Of a DNA stretch of 64,000 nucleotides, positions 23,868 to 34,958 are shown piece by piece. The notes under the pieces were generated by a model. It ran no database searches. It was not told the origin of the DNA and worked only from the letters and a program-made list of their open reading frames with translations. The translations under genes and the position numbers were made by a program. This DNA comes from Bactrocera neohumeralis (Eukaryota > Arthropoda > Insecta > Diptera > Tephritidae), in assembly GCF_024586455.1 (NCBI RefSeq), contig NC_065920.1:55497960-55561959 (forward strand). The letters run 5' to 3'. Within the stretch, counting starts at the first letter, position 1. Every line of letters starts with the position of its first letter.

Positions 23868-24830
23868 TCATTACACCCTGAACAGGGTATATTAAGTTTG
23901 TCACGAAGTTTGTAACACCCAGAAGGAAGCGTCGGAGACCTATAAAGTATATATGTATATAAATGATCAGTAGGTTGAGCTGAGTCGATTTAACCATGTC
24001 CGTCTGTCTGTCTGTCCGTCCGTCCGTCCGTCAGTATATATACGAACTAGTCCCTCAGTTTTTAAGATATCCTTTTGAAATTTTGCAAACGTCATATTCT
24101 CTTCAAGAAGCTGTAACATATAGCTGCCATATAAACTGAACGATCGGAATCAAGTTCTTGTATGGAAAACTTTCACATTTGACAATGTATCTTCACCAAA
24201 TTTGGTATAGATAATTTTCTAAGGCAACAATGTAATCTTCGAAGAAATTGTTCAGATCGGTTAACTATAGCATATAGCTACCATACAAACTGAACGATCG
24301 GAATCAAGTTCTTGTATGGAAAACTTTCACATTTGACAATGTATCTTCACCAAATTTGGTATAGATTATTTTCTAAGGCAACAATGTAATCTTCGAAGAA
24401 ATTGTTCAGATCGGTTAACTATAGCATATAGCTACCATACAAACTTAACGATCGGAATCAAGTTCTTGTATGGAAAACTTTCACATTTGACAATGTATCT
24501 TCACCAAATTTGGTATAGATTATTTTCTAAGGCAACAATGTAATCTCCAAAGAAATTGGTCAGATCGGTTAACTATAGCATATAGCTACCATACAAACTG
24601 AACGATCGGAATCAAGTTCTTGTATGGAAAACTTTCACATTTGACAATGTATCTTCACCAAATTTGGTATAGATTATTTTCTAAGACAACAATGTAATCT
24701 CCGAAGAAATTGTTCAGATCGGTTAACTATAGCATATAGTTCCATACTAACTGAACATATAGTTACTAAAAGAAATGCACCTGTGAAGGGTATTTTAGCT
24801 TCGGTGCATGAATCTAATATTTCTTTTGCG
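23868..24830 (+). repeat. DINE-1/Helentron-like repeat with (GTCY)n and tandem array
   Basis: It starts with a short inverted pair, TACACCCTGAACAGGGTAT. After a segment with GTCGATTTAACCATG comes a (GTCY)n tract at about 24000-24032, then AGTCCCTCAGTTTTTAAGAT, then a 154-bp tandem array (separate entry), and an end with GAAGGGTATTTTAGCTTCGG. The (GTCY)n tract next to a conserved core is a hallmark of the dipteran mini-me/DINE-1 group (Helentron-associated elements). The subfamily differs from the copies at 32730 and 35749. Confidence 0.75.
24113..24755 (+). repeat. 154-bp tandem repeat, about 4.2 units
   Basis: The motif CGATCGGAATCAAGTTCTTG occurs at 24141, 24295, 24449 and 24603, an exact 154-base spacing. 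Units differ by only a few bases (for example TCTTCGAAG versus TCTCCGAAG). A fifth partial unit breaks off near 24755. The array lies inside the DINE-like repeat, as in satellites derived from such elements. Confidence 0.92.
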
Positions 24831-24944
24831 TTGTATAGAAATAGTGGAATACTATGTTTTCAAGATTAGACACAATAACCATAATAATAATACGAGTAGC
24901 AAAATAAATTATCACACTTATATGACTATATATGAAGAAGTAGA

Positions 24945-25000
24945 GAAAGGCTAAGTGACACCGAACATTTCATATTCATGCAACTTGCAGGAATCAAAGC
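24945..25000 (+). repeat. relic of a DINE-like 5' end
   Basis: GGCTAAGTGACACCGAACA followed by TTTCATATTCATGCAAC resembles the left end of the copies at 35749 and 43915. Only this end is present. Confidence 0.4.
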
Positions 25001-25104
25001 CGTGTAAAAACTACATACTTTAAAAAAGTTTCATTAAGGTTTCTCATATACAATCACCAATCATAAGGAATGAAATCAGCCAGATATTGGAAAATCTTGA
25101 TCTT

Positions 25105-25673
25105 AAATCCAACGCAGGATAACTCTTGCCAACAGGTGCTACTTCCAACTGAGTAGGCAATTGAAAAGCAAAGTCCCCTCTCGACGAACAAAAGCCAAAA
25201 ACTATAAGTCGCTCATAATTCCCGTCCTGCTATATGGTGCAAAAGCTTGGACGATGACAACAACTGATGAGTCGACGTTGCGAGTTTTCGAGTGAAAAGT
25301 TCTGCGAAAGATTTATGGTCCTTTGCGCATTGGTCACGGCGAATATCGCATTCGATGGAACGATGAGCTGTACAAGATATACGACGACATTGACGTAGTT
25401 CAGCGAATTAGAAGACAGCGGCTGCGCGGGCTAGGTCATGTTGTTCGGATGGACGAAAACACTCCAGCTCTGAAAGTTTTCGACGCAGTAAACGCCGGGG
25501 GAAGCAGAGGAAGAGGAGACCTTCACTCCTTCTTGGAAGGACCAAGTGGAGAAAGACCTGGCTTCGCTTGGAATATCCAATTGGCGCCACGTAGCGAAGA
25601 AGAAACGATTGGCGCGCTGTTGTTAACTCGGCTATAATCACGTAAGCGGTGTCTACGCCAGTAAAGAAGAAGA
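25105..25673 (+). mobile_element. 5'-truncated RTE LINE with GAA tail
   Basis: The plus strand matches the last 570 bases of the RTE element, from the RRITLANRCYF region to the 3' end. It keeps RIKRQRLRW-like (here RIRRQRLRG) and DAVNAGGSRGRG blocks and ends GCCAGTAAAGAAGAAGAA. A stop replaces a codon near 25292 (GAGTGAAAAG). It has no catalytic domain. No convincing target duplication is visible. Confidence 0.88.
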
Positions 25674-26098
25674 ACCCATATTTTGGTGAAGTTTTCGCCC
25701 AATTGTATCTATTTTAGAAACAAAGATAAACTGTTATGAGTATAACACGCGTTGTAATTTGAGATATTTTAAATATTGACCGATATATGCAATATAAAGT
25801 CATTCGAAAGTTCGAAAATCTTTATATTAGTTAAATGGAGGCTCAGGGAAGTATGGATCCAATTTAATCAATATTTGATACACAGAATTTCTATTGTCTC
25901 ACACATTAACATATATCTTCGGTCAAAAGTCAACTACAGATAATCGGGTCCATATATTCGGTAGGGACTTAACCCTTTCGATCCGAAAAGCCGTTGAAGT
26001 AAATAAAACATATTTCGCATAATCAATCGTGATAACAGGCATAGTAAAAAGTATTTTTGCGTTAAAAAGAGATTCAATGAATCAGAGGCGGGGGGGGG
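25674..26098. other. unassigned DNA ending in a G run at the gap
   Basis: No gene seen. A run of nine or ten G bases lies directly before the N run. Confidence 0.4.
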
Positions 26099-26198
26099 NN
26101 NNNNNNNNNNNNNNNNNNNNNNNNNNNNNNNNNNNNNNNNNNNNNNNNNNNNNNNNNNNNNNNNNNNNNNNNNNNNNNNNNNNNNNNNNNNNNNNNNN
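26099..26198. other. assembly gap (100 N)
   Basis: A run of 100 N bases of conventional gap length. It cuts off the 5' side of the Ty3-type pol gene that follows. Confidence 0.98.
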
Positions 26199-26199
26199 G

Positions 26200-26920
26200 T
26201 TTCGAAAATGATATAAAACATGTTCTCACGGCGGTAAGAACACCAAGAGCAAATGGTCACGCTGAAAGAACAAATCGCACAATTTTGTCTATGTTATTAC
26301 CGATGAATTCTGTAGATAAGAAATGGGACGAGAAAATTCGCTGTGTACAGTGGTGCATAAACACGATGAAGAACAGTACCACGGGTTGTACACCTCACGA
26401 GCTCGTGTATGGGTACAAGCCACGTGATATTTTACGCAACAGAGTTATTCTAAGCTTGCAAGCAAACGACGAAGCACTAAATGACAAACAACTAACAGAT
26501 CTCCGTGAAACAGCAGCTAAAAGAATTAATGAAAAACGAGCAGCTGCGAAATCTCGTTTTGACGCAGCACACGCAACTCCGCATACTTTCCAAGAAGGTG
26601 ACTTAGTTCTAGCCGAAAATGAACCACCAAGCACAGGTATGTCAAGAAAACTCGAACCACGATTCAAGGGGCCGTTTTTAGTTACCAAAGTCCTTGACCA
26701 CGACCGATATGTGGTAGAAGATCTTCCACAAACACGACGCACTAGAAAGCATTATTCTTCTGTTTACTCCATCGATAAGTTGAAACGCTGGTGTCAGTTA
26801 CCAGAAGACGACGACAACGAAAAAGAAATAGTCAATAACGATTTGAGCGAGGTCGCTCAAGTTTATCAGGAAAGGCCGACTGTAAATGAATGTATGAAAC
26901 ATCAACGAGAAGAAGAGTAG
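26200..26920 (+). pseudogene. Ty3/gypsy-type integrase, C-terminal part
   Basis: The frame is open from the gap to the stop at 26918-26920. It begins in the integrase catalytic core: TPRANGHAERTNRTIL near residues 15-30 contains the third catalytic Glu (HAER). A chromoviral-style linker follows (CINTMKNSTTGCTPHELVYG), then a coiled basic stretch, then a GPF-type C-terminal domain (RFKGPFLVTKVLDHDRYVVEDL). The first two catalytic Asp residues and everything upstream lie in or beyond the N run. The C-terminus is acidic. This part has no internal lesion, so it may be the intact end of a longer pol. No env or LTR could be identified downstream with confidence. Confidence 0.8.
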
Positions 26921-27182
26921 TCAGCAAACGTCGACCAACGCGGTAACACGTACATCACGAGATTAACATAATATTTTCCTTTTCTTAAAATCAATTCCTA
27001 GAATAATATGAAATATGTATTTACTTTTAATTTAACAAACACACACACAAACAAACATTGTTAATGAATAAACTATTGAAAATCCTGACAAACGCGTTTT
27101 CTATTTAATGTGCGGCACGATAAGATACGTTAAGAATACGATACGTTAAGAGTAAGTATCTCATTAACACTAGTCAATGTTT
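26921..27182 (+). other. 3' flank of the Ty3-type element, possible LTR
   Basis: Non-coding sequence follows the integrase stop. It includes an ACACACACACAAACAAACA tract and a repeated GATACGTTAAGA motif (about 27122 and 27141). It may contain the LTR, but without the partner LTR I cannot define its edges. Confidence 0.3.
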
Positions 27183-28430
27183 GTGAGTGGACCCGTTATC
27201 TGGCTTTTGACTACTAATCGTTATTGTGATGTTTACATGTTTACATATTGCTGCTATTTGCTTGAAAGTCGATGGCGGAAGTAGTGGTAGTCGTTCAACC
27301 GTCCGCGGCGTAAATGTGACGGATGTTGCGTAGACAATTCACTTCATTAAAACTTTTAGTGGAATGCTGATGACTGTGATTTAATTCGTAATTATGTACA
27401 CTCACCAGTTGTAGATACGAAACACTAAATGTTTTACCTCTCTAGTTTGCATCGGTCGCTAGTTAATAATAGTTTTTACGCCTTAAACATCGGAGATCTT
27501 GTAAAATTTATCAATATAATGACGTTTGTCCATCTGTACGTATATAGTATGTACGTATATACGCGAGCTAGTTTTACAGTTTCTAATATAGGAGCTATTT
27601 CGAGCTGAACGATAGGAATAAAGTGCTTGTATTGATAACCTTTCATTTCACAATATATCTTAACAAATTTTGGCACGGATCATTATCCAAGACAGCGGTA
27701 CAAACTCCGAAGAATATTCTTAGATCGGACCACCACTATTTTATAAGAAATTTAGCTACAAAAGGACTTAACGCTTGGGTGCTGCGGAAGTAAACGTTAT
27801 TTCTTCTTTTTACTACCTTTAAAAATATGTATGTATATTCTAAAAGTTTTTTTCAGTACTATAGATATTTAGGATTTACCCACCTTTGGCAACTTGAAAA
27901 GTTGAAGTCGTTGATAAATAGTATATTTAAATTTTATATATTAGTGAAATTAAAGTCCTTTTCTCAAAGCTTTGATATATGTTTTCCATTTTAATAATCA
28001 AAAACAATCAAATAACATTTATTACATATATTGGTTTTAAAGATAATTCAATTAGTTTTTACATGATATGTTTTTTCCTCTTATCAGTTTTACTTCAGTG
28101 ATGTCAAGTTTTATTTTCATATTTCGCTAGAGTTAAATGCTCCATTTCTACTGCGGACCTCTCCTCCTTTTTATGACTCCTATTTCTGTTTATACAATAG
28201 TCTGTTGTGATATTAAGTATGTTGCATTTCATCAAAGCTATTCTTTGTAGACTCAAAAGTTACTCAAACGCTCCGAATGAGCATCTCGGTTGTGCGCTAT
28301 GGATAATAGGATGTCCACTTTTTTCTTAGTTGATAGCTTGTTTTTTACAAACGCTCTCTATAGCGTATATATTCTGCCATAAAGGCAAAAAATTAATGTA
28401 ATTGATTTCTTTCACAAAAACAAACCTTCA
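27183..28430 (+). repeat. duplicated block A, copy 1
   Basis: The sequence is collinear with 47999-48870. Shared segments include CCGTTATCTGGC, GGCGGAAGTAGTGG, GATGTTGC followed by TAGACAAT, ACTGTGATTTAATT, TTTTAATAATCAAAAACAA, GCTAGAGTTAA-like sequence and TTGTAGACT. Divergence is considerable and the alignment has indels. Copy 1 has an extra DINE-like insertion at 27518-27825. No coding frame is conserved between the copies. Confidence 0.8.
27518..27825 (+). repeat. DINE-like repeat inserted in block A copy 1
   Basis: It holds a GTCCATCTGT tract, CTGAACGATAGGAATAAAGT, TTCACAATATATCTTAAC and AGATCGGACCACCA, in the order of the 154-bp unit at 24113, but only one diverged unit. The matching place in copy 2 (about 48250-48290) lacks it. 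Confidence 0.6.
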
Positions 28431-28839
28431 AAATTATGCGCTGTTAGATTTATACGTCAAATGTACTGAGCATTTATGTATATAAATTATGTGTTGCTCA
28501 TACGACATGGTGTACTATGTAAATGCAGTATGTTTGACGATGAGAACTTAATATTGTTCGCCAGGTGTTGGATGGCAAACTATGCAATGTGTTCAAACAA
28601 GTTAGCGCCACTTACGATGCAGTCTTGCTATAGTATAGCCCAGAAATTCTCAACTCAAGACTAACATATTAATTTTAGTATATTATTTTAGTACACACCA
28701 ATATAGTAAATAGTACTTAAATATTAAGTTATTTTACTATTTTATGCAAATCTGATAATAGCAGCTGAAATGCCTATCATTAAAAAATCTGGATAAAGCA
28801 ACAAATATTATTCTCTATATGTTTATGTTAACTACAATA
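28431..28839. other. unassigned insertion-like segment in the duplicated region
   Basis: Copy 2 of the duplication has no counterpart here. A 25-base sequence near 28493-28517 (GTTGCTCATACGAC then TGGTGTACTA) recurs at 39206-39230. No gene recognised. Confidence 0.35.
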
Positions 28840-28996
28840 ACGGGTAATCCAAATACAGGTACTTTAAGAAGAGCCTTTTTATGGACCACATTTCGTAACC
28901 GTCAATGGCGATCGTTATCGCGTACTTTTGCATCATTAATAAATTTGAGGTTTCTGTAATTTTTCCTTAAAAAGGATCTCGAAATGGATGACCCTT
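28840..28996 (+). mobile_element. 157-bp Tc1/mariner-type deletion derivative
   Basis: The ends are ACGGGTAATCC and, inverted, AAGGGTCATCC, with TA at 28838-28839 and 28997-28998. The middle retains CCGTCAATGGCGATCGTTAT, which reads TVNGDRYR, a transposase segment also seen in the relic at 42220. Almost the whole gene is deleted. Confidence 0.75.
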
Positions 28997-29009
28997 TATA
29001 ACTGTTGCC

Positions 29010-29085
29010 TATATATTTACTTCTGAGCACATCAACATGCACATATTTGTTTTTACGCTTGTAGTTAAATTTTTTTGGGTGTTGT
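29010..29085 (+). repeat. duplicated block A, copy 1, right end
   Basis: CTGAGCACATCAACATGCAC and the following ATTTGTTTTTACGCTTG match 48870-48915 (GTGAGCACATCAACCTGCAG, ATTTGCTTTTATGTTTG). Confidence 0.7.
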
Positions 29086-29293
29086 AAGCACTGCGGTTCG
29101 ACGCAGTACCCGCCGGAGAAAGCAGAGGAAGAGGATGACCTCCACTCCGTTCAAGTGGAGAAGGACCTGGCTTTGCTTGGAATATCCAATTGGCGCTACG
29201 TAGCGAAAATAAGAAACGACTGGCGCGCTGTTGTTAACTCGGCTATATTCGCGGTATCTACGCCAATTAAGAAGAAGAAGAAGCACTGCGGTT
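29086..29293 (+). mobile_element. 182-bp RTE LINE stub with 13-bp target duplication
   Basis: The body (29099-29280) starts CGACGCAGTACCCGCCGG and ends in GAAGAAGAAG, the last part of the RTE 3' region. It is bounded by AAGCACTGCGGTT at 29086-29098 and 29281-29293, though the first AAG of the right copy could belong to the tail. It is a very short, strongly 5'-truncated insertion. Confidence 0.92.
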
Positions 29294-30399
29294 ATGGGCT
29301 ATTTCAAAAATATGCTTAATACAAATTAATTAGAGCAAGAGACCGCAATAAAGTACCTCCTCTGAAACGCCTTTTATAATAAATGCTGTTAATTTTATTA
29401 TGTTATACTTTCAGTCGAAAAAGCGTCTACGTAGAAATTAATCATTATTCGATGATAGTTTTTATCTGCCGTCATTTTCTGCTAGATTTTATTTTGGTTG
29501 GACTTCCGAATTAAGTTATCGAAAAATACTTTAACGCCTTATTTTTTGTGGGGCTACGTCATTTATTTCAGAAGATGAAAATTGTCATTCATTTAAAAAT
29601 AAATTTTTCAAAAAAAGTAAATGTCATGAACCAAAACAATAAGATCGATGAGATTTTGCAAATTTTATGTTTTCTCTCCAGAAAAAATAAATTTTAAATT
29701 ACAAATTACCGAAGACCGAAAGAGGGTTGCTGTAATTTTCCACACTTTTAAATTTATGTTCAAAGAGATGTCAGAGTTGTTTAGTTCACGGCACGACATG
29801 TGAACTGTAACTATGCAAATATAAGCGTTCGTAAGATTCAAGAAAAATGTATTTATTTTGACAAGTAAGAAAGAACTAAATTCAGCATTGAATGTGCATT
29901 GTTAGATGCGTTGTATTCTAGGCCAAAATATAGTACTCTTAAATTGTAGAAATTTTTCCGGTATATGTATATTGATTTTTTTATTATATAAGAGTGGAAA
30001 ATGCGGGTCCTGATAACTGGATTGCACACCATTGGGGTACTCACAACGTGTTATAAAGCATCGTAATCATACATTTTTATACTATATTAAAAAAGTTGTT
30101 GTTGGATTGCAGACTAAAATAAGTTTGCGCAAATTCAACTCATTTCGGATCATTATGTCTTATAACCCCGAAATATGTAAGTCATACACGAAAATTCTTA
30201 GAAAATGTTTTCTTTGGCTTACATTTTTTTCTTTGAAGTGCTTCATCTTTGCCCTCCACATTTAATATACAAAGGTTCATCTTAACTTGTGAATAAAACT
30301 TGTTCAAATTTTATTGTATGCTTTCTTTATATATTCAGATTTTTATATCTTTATTAGGATCATTTATATTTATTACTGCGGCTTATTTGTAAATGTGTT
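29294..30399. other. unassigned DNA with a Tc1/mariner scrap
   Basis: The segment 29530-29690 matches the 3' part of the element at 42420-42690 (CGCCTTATTTTTTGTGGGGCTACGTCA, then AAAAAAGTAAATGTCATGAACCA, then GATGAGATTTTGCAAATTTTATG-like sequence), with most of the coding part missing. The rest is unassigned. Confidence 0.45.
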
Positions 30400-31640
30400 A
30401 CATCTTTTTCTTATTTTGTTCACCTAACGTCTTTTTTATTTTTTGTCTGCTTGATAACAGGAAGAGGCTATACAATCCATTATAACCAAAACTCAGTAAA
30501 AGCAGTTAAACTGAAATATCACAAAAAGTAGGTGACCGCAATGAAAATTTCGCTGATATTTTGGCGTTGACGCAGCATACGATGAACTTGTTTCGATTCT
30601 ATTTTAATGAAAAAAAACATTGAGTCCGAATACAAGAAAATATAAAAAAATATGCTGAAACATATGAAAATGTAACATTTTGTTACAGATGTAAACAAAC
30701 TTTCACAAAGGAGGGAAAACGTATCTTTTTGCTTGAGAGGAAGCGTGCTAAGCATCATAAATGGTTACAAACGATGCGTTATTAGCTGAAGTAAGTGATT
30801 ATGAATGCAGTTGTTCGCTACACTCTTCATTATGCCACGGCATATACTTTCTAAATAAGGTAAAAGTTACAAGGTGTTTTGTTAAGGCCGTGTAGCTAGC
30901 TTATTGTAAGCTTAATGCAAAAACGTTTCGGCGTCGAAAGTTCGACACTGTTGAGTTAGTATATTTAATACTACATACATGTACATACATATATTTAAAA
31001 GTATAGTAAAGTGAAGATATATTTAACATATTTTTTAAATTTTTTCACTTTGAAGAAAACTTTGTGTGCACAAAAGCTAAATGCGCTCTTATATTTTCCC
31101 TATGCTTTCTACAAGTATGGTATATGAAAATGCTTTTACTCTTCCAATTTTCAGTCTAATGGTCTTTTCACGACTTTTCAGTGACTTTATGTGTTAGGAA
31201 AACTTTGCTTATACTGAGCATGTTATGCATAAAATATCGAATTATTTTTAGGCCAAGCGTGCTTTTAGCCAAGCAACAGTCAACAAGCATATGTAAAGCT
31301 GTTCGAAAGAAATATTATGAAATGTTAAAGTTTCCTTTGATGATGCAGCAAATCGATATACGTAAACAGTCTCTGAATTTTTTTCTTTTAACTAACTAAC
31401 ATGGGAAAATTTTTAGGAATGATTGAAGCTGCATCCCATTTTTATACAATCATTGTTTTAGAATATTAGTTTTTAGAGAAACTTTTCTCATATCTAATAA
31501 TCTTATTGACGAAGTATGAATGCCTTTAGCATGTTCTCTATTAGTAATATTAAGTAATTATGAAATCCATCTTGCAATGTTTGAAGCAATTTCTTTAACT
31601 ATAATACCAAGAACGAAACTATTTTATTCAAATATCAAAT
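30400..31640 (+). repeat. duplicated block B, copy 1
   Basis: The sequence is collinear with 61245-63990. Shared segments include ACAATCCATTAT, GATATTTTGGCGTTGA, TTATTAGCTGAAGTAAG, TTATGCCACGGC, GGCCGTGTAGC, GTCGAAAGTTCGAC, ATGAAAATGCTTTTACTCTT, CATAAAATATCGAATTATTT, GGCCAAGCGTGCTTT and TTATGAAATGTTAAAGTTT. The frames in copy 1 (for example 31181-31399) are not kept in copy 2, so coding function is unlikely. Confidence 0.85.
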
Positions 31641-32345
31641 TTTATAAATTTCCTTCCTCAAAAAGCTTTTTATTTATTATAATTTGTTAATTTTTAATGT
31701 TTTTTTTTTTTAATTATAACAATTGATTTTAAGATTTCTTTTGTTATAGAAATTTTATTAATGCTTTCCCTTATGGTCTCTAGGTCAACTTCAAAGAGAA
31801 AGCGTTTTCAAGTAAAACATTTCGCCCTCTAATGTTTTTATTGTTTTATTGGAGCTCTTTCAGAGAAGATTTTGAACCATTTGACTTTATCTTAATGAAC
31901 AACATTGATGGAAGCTCCTTAATATATTTATCAATTTAAACAAGCAGTAAAAGGTGTGAAAACAAAAATAACTGCAGCTTTATTGTCTATTAAGCTGTCA
32001 TGGAGATTGGCTGTAGACATAAATATAAGTTCTCTCATAAATTCAGTATATAAATGTATATTTGAGAGCATTAATTTAATTTAATTGTCTCAAATTCCGC
32101 ACCTTGAACTGTAATCGTCGAGTTTTATATATTTTTCGCTGGTTCCATCCAATATTGAAAAAACTGCATTCCTTCTCGTTTGAAGAGGTTTTAGAGGTAT
32201 TCTAATTTTCATAAAAATATAATTAAAACTGATACAAAGAAATTTGTTTCAGATACTGTTTCTATAAATAGCCGATTAGTTGTTGTACATTTTGTACATA
32301 AAATTTCCTACCGACCTTTTATACTTGTGCTTATACAAATATGAC
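31641..32345. other. unassigned AT-rich DNA
   Basis: Nothing recognised. The partner copy of the duplication would continue beyond the window end, so comparison is not possible here. Confidence 0.4.
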
Positions 32346-32420
32346 ATTAGCAAGTAAGGTAGGACTAAGTTCAGGTGGAACCGAACATTTCACGCTTATA
32401 TTATAGATCGTAAACTTAAT
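32346..32420 (+). repeat. relic of a DINE-like left end
   Basis: CAAGTAAGGTAGGACTAAGT followed by CCGAACATTTCACGCTTAT corresponds to the left end of the copy at 35749. The rest of that element is not recognisable downstream. Confidence 0.5.
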
Positions 32421-32729
32421 TTGTTTCATAACTAATATTTTATTTTCCATTAGGGAAAATCGTATTAAGTCATCGCTGAATTAGATATATCTGACATAAA
32501 CTTAAGCGAAGAGGAAAAAAATTATAGATTGGGGTAATGTGAAAGATTAAGCCACAGAATGTTTAAGAGAATTTTCTCACACATTTTCATTAAAATATCA
32601 CACATTTTGACTAACATAAACGGATCACTATAGAGAATATATTGGGGCAGAGGACATTGTACTGGCCAAAAGTCCCGCTTTAATTCAGGCCGTGTAGCAA
32701 AACATTATGAGTGTCATTCGCCAACTACT

Positions 32730-33814
32730 TTTTTATACTCTCGCAACAATGTTGCTAACGAGAGTATTATAGTTTTGTTCACATAATGGTTGTTTGTAAG
32801 TCCTAAAACTAAAAGAGTCAGATATAGGGTTATATATACCAAAGTGATCAGGGTGACGAGTAGAGTCGAAATCCGGATGTCTGTCTGTCCGTCCGTCCGT
32901 CTGTCCGTCCGTCTGTCCGTCCGTCCGTGCAAGCTGTAACTTGAGTAAAAATTGAGATATCATGATGAAACTTGGTACACGTATTCCTTGGCTCCATAAG
33001 AAGGTTAAGTTTGAAGATAGGCAAAATCCGCCCACTGCCACGCCCACAAAATGGCGGAAACCGAAAACTTATAAAGTGTCATAACTAAGCCATAAATAAA
33101 GATATTAAAGTGAAAATTGGCACAAAGGATCGCATTAGGGAGGGGCATATTTGGACGCAATTTTTTTGGAAAAGTGTGCATGGCCCCGCCCCCTACTAAG
33201 TTTTTTGTACATATCTCGGAAACTACTATAGCTATGTCAACCAAACTCTATAGAGCGTTTCCTTCAGGCATTTCCATATACAGTTCAAAAATGGAAGAAA
33301 TCGGATAATAATCACGCCCACCTCCCATACAAAGGTTATGTTGAAAATCACTAAAAGTGCGTTAACCGACTAACAAAAAATGTCAGAAACACTAAATTTT
33401 TCGGAAGAAATGACAGAAGGAAGCTGCATCCAGGCTTTTTTTAAAAATTGAAAATGGGCGTGGCCTCGCCCACTTATAGACCAAAAACCATATCTCAGGA
33501 ACTACTAGACCGATTTCAATGAAATTCGGTATATAATATTTCTTAACACCCTGATGACATGTACGAAATATGGGTGATATCGGTTCACAACCACGCCTTC
33601 TTCCAATATAACGCTATTTTGAATTCCATCTGATGCCTTTTCTGTATAATACGAGTATATACATTAGGAACCAATGATGATAGCGAATAAAACTTTACAA
33701 AAATACGGTATTTGAAAAATATGTAAATGACGTATAATGAAATCTCGATTATCACTTTATCATGCGAGAGTATAAAATGTTCGGTGACACCTGAACTTAG
33801 CCCTTCCTTACTTG
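32730..33814 (-). repeat. DINE-1/Helentron-like repeat, complete copy
   Basis: Both ends carry the inverted motif TATACTCTCGCA: one at 32733 followed by ACAATGTTGC, one as TGCGAGAGTATA near 33763. A (GTCY)n tract lies at about 32878-32928. The interior repeats GGGCGTGG/CCACGCCC motifs. The plus strand ends in GCCCTTCCTTACTTG. It is collinear and inverted relative to 35749-36811, and similar copies lie at 43915 and 55761. Open frames inside it are in repeats and match no protein I know. Confidence 0.85.
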
Positions 33815-34169
33815 TTATTATTAATATTTTAAATAAAAACAGTAGAAATAACTTTTTCACTGAAGGCCTCGTAGCCAGTGCTGCGTTTATGTATTTATAT
33901 AATAAAACTATTATTGTTATATGAATTATTATAAATAAATAAATAAATAATTATTTGTTAATAATTTAGTAAAAATAAAAAAAAAAATAATATATTGGCT
34001 TTTAGAAAAATTGAAATTAAGCAAATAAATATTGCCATTTAAGCATAAAGTACCTATATATAAATATAGTAAGCGATACACTCTAATTTATATTTTACAA
34101 GTATATACACAAGTGCACATAAAACAAAACGCTATATAATATTATATATACATACATATATATATTAGT
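33815..34169. other. AT-rich DNA with TAAA microsatellite
   Basis: Contains an AATAAATAAATAAATAATT tract near 33930-33950 and TATATA runs near 34140. No gene seen. Confidence 0.5.
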
Positions 34170-34373
34170 GTTAACTACAGTCTTCGACTAACACTCCGCG
34201 TGAACGGACGTCATTGGTAATAAATTCGCTCACTTAATCGTTCTCACGTTTTTGCTTTATTAAATTTTCGTTCTTTATAAGTGTGTTATTCTCAAAGAAA
34301 CAAAAACAGAAATATTAAAAAATCTTGGCCCCGGAGCCACCCGACCGTAGAGAAAACATATTTTCTTTGTAAA

Positions 34374-34958
34374 ATGAAAGTCCAAAAAACAAGAAAAAAA
34401 AACAATATCAAAAAACTTCCATTGAATTCCCAGATCTTCCCGTCGTGCAAACACAAAACCCAAAATACTTATATAATTCTTTCCGCAAAAAATACAATAA
34501 AACCTATAACAGAGTACTCATGCTTTGTCGTCCATAAAGCAATTCAACTCGTTAGTAAGGAAACAATCTCCACAGCTACGCTACGCGATGGAAGTCTCTT
34601 CATGCTTGTCAAAAGCAAAGAGGTGGCCTATAAATTCTTGAAAACCAAACAGTTACCTGGAATCTGTGATATCCCGTGTAAACTACATGAATCCCTAAAT
34701 AACATCAAAGGCACAATTTATGCGCCTTTCCTCAATAACATATCAGAGGAAAAAATTGTCAGTGAATCTAAAGCACAACACGTTAGCTCAGTTTACAAAT
34801 TCAACAGAATCATAGATGGTACACCTAAACCCACCGGTGTTGTTCTTATAACATTTAACCTATACATATTCCCCAGCAAACTTTCTATTTCTTGGAACAA
34901 TGTTAAGGTACGAGAATACATCCCAACACGAACATTCTGCTTCGTCGCCCACGTGTAA
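34374..34958 (+). pseudogene. jockey-type ORF1 (Gag-like) protein, truncated
   Basis: The ATG at 34374 starts a basic N-terminus (KVQKTRKKNN). The central part has VVHKAIQLVSKETISTATLR, SLFMLVKSKEVAYKFLK, LHESLNNIKGTIYA and SEEKIVSESKAQHVSSVYK, ending in a VLITFNLYIFPSKLSIS block and VKVREYIPT. This order is typical of the RNA-binding ORF1 protein of jockey-clade LINEs. The zinc knuckles that should follow are lost: after CF the frame reaches a stop at 34956-34958. The protein of 194 residues would lack its nucleic-acid-binding C-terminus. Confidence 0.75.

Noticed and set aside
24113..24755. Regularly spaced repeats reminiscent of a CRISPR array
   Set aside because: The 154-base units are contiguous with no unique spacers, and the context is a eukaryotic transposon.
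26921..27182. Candidate LTR of the Ty3-type element
   Set aside because: No partner LTR is visible and the edges cannot be set, so it is listed only as a flank.
28431..28680. Possible host exon at 28476-28664
   Set aside because: The 62-codon frame has no motif, no splice context and no counterpart in copy 2.
31181..31399. 72-codon frame in duplicated block B copy 1
   Set aside because: The equivalent sequence in copy 2 (near 63510-63720) has indels and stops, so the frame is not conserved.
32714..33047. Frames rich in RTDGRTDG-like repeats
   Set aside because: They are translations of the (GTCY)n microsatellite and carry no meaning as proteins.
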